64,000 nucleotides of DNA from assembly GCA_020636545.1 (NCBI GenBank), contig JACJXS010000008.1, positions 1 through 64,000 of the forward strand, in the 5' to 3' direction. A program made the position numbers and the translations under genes. This DNA comes from Chitinophagales bacterium (GTDB taxonomy: Bacteria > Bacteroidota > Bacteroidia > Chitinophagales > JADIYW01). The notes under the pieces were generated by a model. It was not told the origin of the DNA, did not search any database, and was given only the letters and a program-made list of their open reading frames with translations. Each line of letters begins with the position of its first letter. The first letter of the stretch is position 1. Positions 18,816 through 24,743 of the stretch are shown one piece after another.

Positions 18816-18843
18816 GAAGTACATAGGCCGAATTTTGTACTTC
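18816..18843. repeat. 8-bp inverted repeat near the end of the toxin gene
   Basis: GAAGTACA (18816-18823) and TGTACTTC (18836-18843) around a 12-nt loop, between the convergent flippase and ParE stops. It may be a weak bidirectional terminator, but no T tract is present on either side. Confidence 0.35.
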
Positions 18844-18886
18844 GTCTCAGTTTTTGAAAAGCTGCTCGTTATAGTTGCCATAATTT

Positions 18887-19189
18887 TTACTCGTCATTTA
18901 GCCTATTTTCTATATCCATTCTTTGATGAAGCACTCTGATAATTTCCACTTCATTCTGTTTCTTGTTCACTTTGTAGAAAATGAAATGAGATTTTATTCG
19001 AGTTCTCAAATATCCATTTCTCACATCACTAAAATCATTTCCAGAAGCAGGGTTTTTAGCAATGTATTCAATTTCGTCTATTATCAAATCAAAATATCGG
19101 TCAGCTTGTTCAAGCGACCAATTTTCATAAGTGTATAGCCAAATCTTTTCAATATCATTTTTCGCTTCAATACTTATTTTGTAATTCAT
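18887..19189 (-). CDS. parE: ParE/RelE-superfamily toxin
   Basis: 100 residues. The fold signature is typical of ParE: YKISIEAKNDIEKIWLYTYE at the start, then SLEQADRYFDLIIDEIEYI, NPASGNDFSDVRNGYLR, SHFIFYKV and the C-terminal strand VEIIRVLHQRMD. ParE toxins inhibit DNA gyrase; other members of the superfamily cleave mRNA. It overlaps the antitoxin stop in a TAATG junction. The motifs are intact, so it is probably functional or only recently inactive. Confidence 0.9.
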   Translation of the reverse strand: MNYKISIEAKNDIEKIWLYTYENWSLEQADRYFDLIIDEIEYIAKNPASGNDFSDVRNGYLRTRIKSHFIFYKVNKKQNEVEIIRVLHQRMDIENRLNDE

Positions 19190-19437
19190 TATTTAGCGAG
19201 ATGTTTTTGATGAATTTCTCTTCGGAAGTTTTCTCTGTTGAATTCTTTCACAAAGCCTGATTTTTCGCCTCTTTTCAATTCATTTATCAATTCCGTTTTT
19301 TTAGATTCTTCAAATTCTAAAATTCTTAAAGCTGTTCGCACAACTTCACTTGCCGAAGAATATTTTCCACTTTTGATTTGTTGATTTATAAAATTGTCAA
19401 AATAATCACCCAATAAAATCGAAGTATTTTTTGCCAT
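19189..19437 (-). CDS. parD: ParD-type antitoxin
   Basis: 82 residues. The N-terminal half is a ribbon-helix-helix DNA-binding domain (TSILLGDYFDNFINQQIKSG, then SSASEVVRTALRILE), and the basic/charged C-terminal tail (FNRENFRREIHQKH) is the likely toxin-binding segment. ParD neutralises ParE and represses its own operon. The upstream palindrome at 19458-19476 lies inside the promoter, fitting autoregulation. Confidence 0.9.
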   Translation of the reverse strand: MAKNTSILLGDYFDNFINQQIKSGKYSSASEVVRTALRILEFEESKKTELINELKRGEKSGFVKEFNRENFRREIHQKHLAK

Positions 19438-19453
19438 AATTTTTAATTTGGTT

Positions 19454-19484
19454 TAAATATACCAATTCTTGGTATAGAATCAAA
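19454..19484 (-). promoter_or_regulatory. parDE promoter with palindromic autoregulatory operator
   Basis: On the minus strand, TTTG (19484-19481), a 19-nt spacer and TATATTTA (19461-19454) form a -33/-7 promoter. A perfect palindrome TATACCAA-TTC-TTGGTATA (19458-19476) overlaps the -7 box and spacer, and a further TTGG half-site occurs at 19448-19451. The placement suits repression by the ribbon-helix-helix antitoxin. The operator role is inferred. Confidence 0.7.
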
Positions 19485-19596
19485 ACTTTTTACTGGCTTT
19501 CTGCTTTAGAATGGTTGTAGATAAAGTTTAGCAGCTTTGCGAGTTAGCAATTTACTCTCTGTTTGTGTTTAAGCCGTCTATTGTAGGTAGTGTATT

Positions 19597-19737
19597 TTAA
19601 GTCGTTATTGTATAGTGTGAAGCCTTGTCAAATGATTGTTTAAGTTTAGAGTAAACAGTATCATTTTTGCCTCTTACTTGCCCAACAAAGTTGATATATC
19701 CTTCGAGGTGATTGATGAATTTGCAACACTGTTTCAT
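19597..19737 (-). pseudogene. Relic of a retron-type reverse transcriptase (C-terminal end only)
   Basis: A 46-residue minus-strand frame contains LEGYINFVGQVRGKND followed by TVYSKLKQSF. This resembles the C-terminal thumb/tail of retron-like reverse transcriptases, which typically read (L)xGxIxFVxxVxGxxDxxYxKL. In this frame there is a stop about 20 nt upstream of its first ATG, and no YxDD catalytic motif exists anywhere nearby, so the enzyme is destroyed. An overlapping frame (19661-19834) codes for a 57-residue piece (MKQDLKNKIENIISNN at its start) that may be the preceding part after a frameshift, or unrelated. Identification is by pattern memory, not by search. Confidence 0.5.
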
Positions 19738-19834
19738 AGAGTAGTTGTTTCAACTGAAATACAATTTCTTTTTCAGCAGCATTGGAGTTATTGCTTATTA
19801 TATTTTCAATTTTATTTTTCAAGTCCTGTTTCAT

Positions 19835-20145
19835 TCTATAAAAATACCTTTTTGTGTCGGTTTATTTTCGTTGTTAAAAAAATACTTTTCAATAATTATA
19901 TTTAATGATATAGTGAAGAATGATTATTCAAATAAGTTTCCTTGATGAAAATTTGTTCCAAATATAGTAGAAATTCTAAAAGAGGCTCTTCGAAACGCTT
20001 TGGGTCGCTTCTATTTATTTGAGAAGGTAATGTATGATTTCGTTAAAACAATCCTCATCGTATTCATTTTTACTTTTCTGACATTCTCCTCCTATTTAGG
20101 ATTTTCTTCTATTCGTAATGTTGTACACTTGTTGCTATATATTTG
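19835..20145. other. Gene-free AT-rich stretch between the RT relic and the AAA ATPase gene
   Basis: No credible gene is seen on either strand. It holds the left copy of the 19-bp direct repeat (19985-20003), which on the minus strand lies in a short open frame reading PKAFRRA. Otherwise it is AT-rich sequence with stops in all frames, consistent with decayed accessory DNA. Confidence 0.5.
19985..20003. repeat. 19-bp direct repeat, left copy
   Basis: GCTCTTCGAAACGCTTTGG occurs here and, in the same orientation, at 21973-21991. The two copies flank the AAA/DUF4143 ATPase gene. The repeat is richer in G+C than its surroundings. Confidence 0.8.
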
Positions 20146-21594
20146 TTATTGATTATTTTTCATTTTTAGAGTTATGTTACCAATATTATAACTGTAGATA
20201 GATACTGGTAAGAATGAAAATAATAAATTATCTATTTCTTTAACACCTATTTTGTCTATTGATGTAACTAAAGCTTTTTGAAATTTATTGTTTTTGCAAA
20301 ATGTTATCAAACTTTTTAGTTCATCTGGTTTGTCAAAATAACGGTTGCTCCATTTTATCTCCACACCCCAAACTGGCTTAAATTTTTTGTCATCAATTAA
20401 AACTAAATCAACTTCTCCCTCATTTCGTCCTTCTTTCCAACGAGCATAAGTTATGTCTAGTTTTTCACGATGCATCCATTGGGATAAAACAGCAGTTTCT
20501 ACCATATTTCCCATTTCTTTGTCGATTTCACTTATTGGTGAAAACAAAGCTGTTCGTAATGATGGATTGGTTAAAAAAACTTTGAAACTTGTTACTCGTT
20601 TTAAACGTTTAGCATTTACATCAACTTTATTCAATACCTTAATTAGAAATGCCGCTTCTAAATATTCTAAATATTTTTTTAGCGTGTCTTTTTGGATACC
20701 ACTTTCTTGGCTCATTCTTTCATAAGAAAATTCGTTGCCAGAGTTGTAGGCTATATATGTGAAAAATCTGTTTAATTCTTGTACGTCCTTTATTCCATAC
20801 AAACTTGGTAAATCTCTTAGTAAAACTTTGTCAACTATATCGTTTTTTACATATCTTCCCATATCGCTTTGTATTCTTTCACTTAATACTACTTCAGGAT
20901 AACCTCCGAAGTTTAGATAGTGGATAAACTCCTTATTGAAAGCTTTTATATCGTGTGTAAGACAATATGGTACTTGATTGTTGCCATAATTTATTTTTCC
21001 ATCATAAATAAGATGATTCATTCCTTTGAGATGAATGTATTCTTGAAATGTAAGAGGAGGCAACATAAAGTCGGTAAATCTGCCAGCCCCACTTTCCGTA
21101 CTATGCCATTTTAATGCTGCAGCAGCAGACCCCGATACAATAAATTTAGTTTCTGGATAAGTGTCAACAAGTATCTTTAGATGTCTCTCCCAATCTTTAA
21201 GATATTGTATTTCATCAAAGAAAACATAACATCCATTTAAGTTTTCTTGGTTGAGTGATTGCTTACAGAGACTTAAAATATCTTCTAAACTTAGATGGAC
21301 ATAGATAGGATTGTCAATCCCCACAAAAAATATTTTCTGTGGATTTATTTGTTTATCAATAAGTTGCTGTATGCTATGAAATAGCATAACTGTCTTTCCG
21401 ACACGCCTTGGTCCCATAAGCACCAAAGCTCGTCGTACTTTCTTTTCGATCACATAAGGATAAAATAAGTCAAAATATAATCGTTTGGACATTGATTTGT
21501 ATGTTTCGGGTATTTGTTTGTTTATCCACCATGGGTTTTCATACCGTAATCGTTCAATTATTTTTTCTGTCGGAATAAGGCTTGAAGTGTTCAT
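20146..21594 (-). CDS. AAA+ ATPase with DUF4143 domain
   Basis: 482 residues from the ATG at 21594. A longer start at 21624 is rejected because it would lie upstream of the TATATTTG promoter box at 21613-21620. The AAA_14 domain has Walker A MGPRRVGKTV (about residues 59-68) and Walker B CYVFFDEIQYLKDW (about 122-135), then FIVSGSAAAAL and the arginine-rich ESGAGR loop. The DUF4143 domain follows (about 270-440), ending in a nuclease-fold-like part with EGRNEGEVDLVLID and WGVEIKWS, the ExD/ExK pattern of PD-(D/E)XK-type folds. The biological role of this widespread family is unsettled. It sits between 19-bp direct repeats in an accessory patch. Confidence 0.88.
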   Translation of the reverse strand: MNTSSLIPTEKIIERLRYENPWWINKQIPETYKSMSKRLYFDLFYPYVIEKKVRRALVLMGPRRVGKTVMLFHSIQQLIDKQINPQKIFFVGIDNPIYVHLSLEDILSLCKQSLNQENLNGCYVFFDEIQYLKDWERHLKILVDTYPETKFIVSGSAAAALKWHSTESGAGRFTDFMLPPLTFQEYIHLKGMNHLIYDGKINYGNNQVPYCLTHDIKAFNKEFIHYLNFGGYPEVVLSERIQSDMGRYVKNDIVDKVLLRDLPSLYGIKDVQELNRFFTYIAYNSGNEFSYERMSQESGIQKDTLKKYLEYLEAAFLIKVLNKVDVNAKRLKRVTSFKVFLTNPSLRTALFSPISEIDKEMGNMVETAVLSQWMHREKLDITYARWKEGRNEGEVDLVLIDDKKFKPVWGVEIKWSNRYFDKPDELKSLITFCKNNKFQKALVTSIDKIGVKEIDNLLFSFLPVSIYSYNIGNITLKMKNNQ

Positions 21595-21612
21595 AATATT
21601 TATTTGTTTGTA

Positions 21613-21620
21613 CAAATATA
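21613..21620 (-). promoter_or_regulatory. -7 box of the AAA/DUF4143 gene
   Basis: TATATTTG on the minus strand matches TAnnTTTG and lies 18 nt before the ATG at 21594. A clear -33 TTG at the right distance is not seen. TTGTACAA-type palindromes flank it (about 21608-21616 and 21650-21657). Confidence 0.45.
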
Positions 21621-21719
21621 GCAAATTAAATAGATTTGAATCTGCTTATTTTGTACAATTAATCATTAATAGTAGAATATTTAATCAATAAAATGTTTGT
21701 TTAGGTGTGATAGGCATTT

Positions 21720-21860
21720 TTAAAATTTCTTTTTACTCACTACTAATTTGTTTTTAAAAGGTGTTCGTGAATACTTTAAGACCGTTGCAAGGTAATCATT
21801 ATTCATAAATCTCAAGCCAAATTCCTTCAATCTTCTTCGTTTCTCATTTATTTTTAATCC
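21720..21860 (-). pseudogene. Gene fragment, unidentified (downstream piece)
   Basis: A 46-residue open frame without its own plausible start is preceded by two stops. It reads like real protein (RRRLKEFGLRFMNNDYLATV, then KYSRTPFKNKLV) and ends in a natural stop. I do not recognise the family. It is probably the C-terminal piece of a decayed gene whose other parts may include 21867-22058. Confidence 0.35.
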
Positions 21861-21941
21861 TCATTATCAATATGATAACTGCGGTGTAAAAATAAATGAG
21901 TGCCTTGAATATTTTTGTAATTTGACTTTTGCAACGGTCTT
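21778..21941. repeat. 164-bp segment bounded by 13-bp perfect inverted repeats
   Basis: AAGACCGTTGCAA (21778-21790) and its exact reverse complement TTGCAACGGTCTT (21929-21941). The arms fall inside the broken frames described for this interval. It may be a small inverted-repeat element or a recombination scar; no target-site duplication is obvious. Confidence 0.5.
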
Positions 21942-22058
21942 ACTTTGTATTTCTCTTGGGTTGGCATTGTAAGCTCTTCGAAACGCTTTGGTCTGTGCTT
22001 GGGCTTGTGGTGTTTTGGGAATGTGCTTACAAATAGCTTTGACTTTAGAATGGTAAAG
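21867..22058 (-). pseudogene. Gene fragment, unidentified (upstream piece)
   Basis: An open minus-strand frame starts without ATG inside the end of the cysteine-rich gene and runs to a TGA at 21867-21869. It codes for KAICKHIPKTPQAQAQTKAF, then RRAYNANPREIQSKTVAK. The composition looks protein-coding but the family is not recognised. The 19-bp repeat (21973-21991) encodes TKAFRRA within it, matching PKAFRRA encoded by the other copy, so the repeat may derive from related coding sequence. Confidence 0.3.
21973..21991. repeat. 19-bp direct repeat, right copy
   Basis: Identical to 19985-20003 and in the same orientation, 1988 nt away. See the left copy. Confidence 0.8.
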
Positions 22059-22464
22059 CCATTTTGTCTATTTCAATACGTTTATTTTTAACTATTGATT
22101 CTTCAAAGCATTTGAATCTAATGCATTCATAAATATCGAGAACAACACCTTCTTTAATGTCCACAATCAAGTCAAAATAGTTACCCGAATGGTTGCCGAT
22201 AAAGGTGAAACCTTTACATTTAAAATTGCAGGATTCTGAATTGCATTGACCAGAATAACGATTCAAATAGGTATCGCCTGATTGAATAAACTCGTCTAAA
22301 GCACAATCGAGTTTTTTAATAAAAACACCCTTCTCAAAATCTTGATATGTACGATTTGGCTCCAAAACTGAATCAATCATTTCAATATCCAAGTGTTGCA
22401 AAAAGTATAACACGGCATCAGACTGTGTCTTTATATCCTTATATGTTTGAATTTTTGACTCCAT
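22045..22464 (-). CDS. Small cysteine-rich protein of unknown function
   Basis: 139 residues, no signal peptide or membrane segment. The central part is a cysteine cluster (GQCNSESCNFKCKGFTFIGN, about residues 73-92) followed by YFDLIVDIKEGVVLDIYEC and FKC, six cysteines in about 50 residues. This could bind a metal. The first half is acidic and helical (DAVLYFLQHLDIEMIDSVLE). I do not recognise the family. TTAGGA motifs precede it at about 30-nt intervals, suggesting a dedicated regulator. Coding quality is good and the start is a clear ATG. Confidence 0.75.
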   Translation of the reverse strand: MESKIQTYKDIKTQSDAVLYFLQHLDIEMIDSVLEPNRTYQDFEKGVFIKKLDCALDEFIQSGDTYLNRYSGQCNSESCNFKCKGFTFIGNHSGNYFDLIVDIKEGVVLDIYECIRFKCFEESIVKNKRIEIDKMALPF

Positions 22465-22470
22465 ATATTG

Positions 22471-22633
22471 TCCTAAAAAAGGTTAAAGTATTTTTGTTTA
22501 AATCCTAAGATAAATATACATTTTATTTTAATCCTAAAAAAGATAACACTTTTTTATTTTTATATACTTTTAGTAATCAATGTGTAAAGCTGTTTTAGGA
22601 CAAGACAAATTATAAATCTACAATAAATTAGGA
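22471..22633. repeat. Cluster of five TTAGGA motifs around the cysteine-rich gene promoter
   Basis: Minus-strand TTAGGA occurs at 22471-22476, 22503-22508 and 22532-22537 (spacing 32 and 29 nt, about three helical turns); the first and third are preceded by C and T6. Plus-strand copies occur at 22595-22600 and 22628-22633, the last over the stop codon of the AI-2E gene. They could be operator half-sites for the cysteine-rich gene; the role is unknown. Confidence 0.45.
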
Positions 22634-23662
22634 TTTTTTCTCTGAAGCACTATTGTTTGTAGGAGCAAATTCTATATTGTAAATTTTTATCAGTAATATA
22701 AAATAGGAAACCAAAAGTGGTCCAAAAATTAAGCCGATAAATCCGAAAAGTTTTAAACCGACGATAACACCACAAAGTGTGATTAATGGGTGAATGTTTG
22801 CAAATGCTTTTAATAAAAATAACCTCAATAAATTGTCAATTTGCATCACAACAAAGCCAGTATATAGAATTAATCCGATGGCATTATAGGTTTCACCAAC
22901 TGCAAATAAATAAGCAATCATGGGTACGGCAACTAAGCCTGTTCCAACAAATGGAATTACTGCAACGATAGCTGTAATAAATCCCCAAAGGTAAATGTCT
23001 GGTACATTGAAAATTGCATATCCAATAGTGGCTGCTAAACCTTGGAATAAGGAAATAATTGGTATTCCAATGGCATAAGATTGAATAACATTTCTAGTTT
23101 CTTTGCTTATACTATCTAAGTTTTCAGGCTTTAGCGGAATTTTATTTCTTATTGTTCTGCCTATACTTTTTGAATTGACTAACATAAAGTATAGTATAAA
23201 GAACATTGTACTTATATTGAGTAAAAATGAACTAATAGTGCCGAGTATTTCTGGAATTATACTTGATGCAACGGATGTTAATTTATCTAAGTGGCTAGTC
23301 GAAATAATTTCAATATTGAAACGGCTTTCTATTTCAAAGATGATTTGTTTGATGCCAGTGATAAACTCATTTGAGTTATTGAATAAGGTACTCAATTTTG
23401 GAATAACAAACATTACAGCTAATCCTGTAGGAATTAATAAAATGACAATGTTTAGAAACATAATCAGAAAGGTAACCAAATAGATATTCCATTTCTTTTT
23501 GATGCTCAAAAATTCTACAAATCTGAAGTTTAATATATACAAAGTACAAGCACCTAAAAATCCAGCAAAAATGACTCTTAATGGAATAAATAGTATAATT
23601 CCTAAGGTAATTATGATAATGAAAAAAATTATCTGTTTAAAATTATCTTGGAATTTATTCAT
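22628..23662 (-). CDS. AI-2E family (PerM/YdiK-type) transporter
   Basis: 344 residues with about seven to eight hydrophobic segments and the family's arrangement: paired N-terminal helices (IIFFIIIITLGIILFIPLRV), a long soluble stretch (residues ~90-150), then GLAATIGYAIFNVPDIYLWG, IVAVIPFVGTGLVAVP and VIVGLKLFGFIGLIFGPLLV. These motifs are characteristic of the AI-2E/PerM superfamily, which includes exporters and Na+/H+ antiporters; the substrate cannot be told. Its start overlaps the preceding arginyltransferase-like gene by 8 nt, so the two are translationally coupled. Confidence 0.9.
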   Translation of the reverse strand: MNKFQDNFKQIIFFIIIITLGIILFIPLRVIFAGFLGACTLYILNFRFVEFLSIKKKWNIYLVTFLIMFLNIVILLIPTGLAVMFVIPKLSTLFNNSNEFITGIKQIIFEIESRFNIEIISTSHLDKLTSVASSIIPEILGTISSFLLNISTMFFILYFMLVNSKSIGRTIRNKIPLKPENLDSISKETRNVIQSYAIGIPIISLFQGLAATIGYAIFNVPDIYLWGFITAIVAVIPFVGTGLVAVPMIAYLFAVGETYNAIGLILYTGFVVMQIDNLLRLFLLKAFANIHPLITLCGVIVGLKLFGFIGLIFGPLLVSYFILLIKIYNIEFAPTNNSASEKKS

Positions 23663-24743
23663 GTTTATTTGTTTTATTCTTTTTTAAAGCCGTCAAAATG
23701 AGTTTTATATCTTTTGCATTTTCTGCAAAATATATTGGATGTTTATACAACATGAGTGTTTTCCAAATATTATTTTGTAGTAAATCATTTATACTTAATG
23801 CTTCATCTTCATTCAAGATATTTGGTTCTATTGACGCAATGATAATACAATTTTTTGTAGGATTGTACTCTACTATAAAATAAGTTTCAGGTATTGAAAA
23901 ATCGAGAATCAATAACTGTTCAATAGATGATAAACTCATATTGCCAGCATAATAATAATCATTATAATAATAAGGATTTCGAGTTTTTATATAAGGAATA
24001 TTATTTGTTTTTAGCCAATCTTCAGCAATAGCAAGCTGCGAGTTGTAATAATCCCAAACTTTACTTTCTTTCTCGATATCATCAAGAGCATACCAAGCAT
24101 CATCAAACCAATTGTAGTATTCTGGTCGCTTTCCTAATCTGGTTTTGTAATTAAATGGAGATGGTTTATCCGCAATATAGCCCGGATAATAGTAATTGAA
24201 ATTTTGTTCTTTTCCATATTGTACTTCTAAAATCATTGAGTACAATCCAAGACTAAATGCTTCATATCTGGAATCAAAAATACCAAGAATACTAGCTAAA
24301 CTATTCGTTCCTATATCAAAAATGCTATATGCCACCAATTGATTCGTTGATTTGTCAAAAATCTCTACTTGATAGGTATTGAAAAGTGAAAAATTTTCAC
24401 AATCAAATAGGTATTTGTGTAAGGAACTTGTATTGGAGCCTTTAAATCTTACTTGATGTTTGCTGAATAAAAATTCCTTTTCTTTAGTATTGACGAATGG
24501 ACTAATCTTATGATAGAAATGCTTAATGTTTTTATTGTATAATTTTCTAAGACTTTTAGGGAATTGATAGGTGTTTAAGTGATAACGGATATGGAATAAA
24601 TTATACAATTCTGAATTGTACAACATTACTCTTGTTCGCAACATATAATTAGCAGTTCTAAAGTAGCCTAATGCAAGCAACTTATCCAAGAAGGTTTTTT
24701 CTATTCTTGTTTCTGGATAATAATATTCAACTGGTGCTAACAT
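23655..24743 (-). CDS. Arginyl-tRNA--protein transferase (ATE/Bpt)-like protein
   Basis: 362 residues. The central and C-terminal part matches the ATE C-terminal (GNAT-fold) domain: VAYSIFDIGTNSLASILGIF, SLGLYSMILEVQYGKE, FNYYYPGYIADKPSPFNYKT, RLGKRPEYYNW. Known ATE/Bpt enzymes move Arg or Leu from tRNA to protein N-termini and create N-degrons. The N-terminal cysteine cluster of canonical ATE is absent: the protein has only two cysteines, at FDCEN and KNCII. Substrate or activity may therefore differ. It overlaps the CHAT gene by 17 nt and the AI-2E gene by 8 nt. No soluble partner of the N-degron pathway (ClpS) is in the window. Confidence 0.8.
   Translation of the reverse strand: MLAPVEYYYPETRIEKTFLDKLLALGYFRTANYMLRTRVMLYNSELYNLFHIRYHLNTYQFPKSLRKLYNKNIKHFYHKISPFVNTKEKEFLFSKHQVRFKGSNTSSLHKYLFDCENFSLFNTYQVEIFDKSTNQLVAYSIFDIGTNSLASILGIFDSRYEAFSLGLYSMILEVQYGKEQNFNYYYPGYIADKPSPFNYKTRLGKRPEYYNWFDDAWYALDDIEKESKVWDYYNSQLAIAEDWLKTNNIPYIKTRNPYYYNDYYYAGNMSLSSIEQLLILDFSIPETYFIVEYNPTKNCIIIASIEPNILNEDEALSINDLLQNNIWKTLMLYKHPIYFAENAKDIKLILTALKKNKTNKHE

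Noticed and set aside
18836..18880. attC-like integron recombination site after the ParE gene
   Set aside because: The CGTTATAG and ATAACG pieces do not fit the GTTRRRY/RYYYAAC core, and no integrase gene is seen.
19636..19905. Plus-strand open frame of 89 codons in the RT-relic interval
   Set aside because: It is antisense to the RT-like sequence, rich in Phe/Tyr/Leu from AT-rich DNA and lacks any family pattern.
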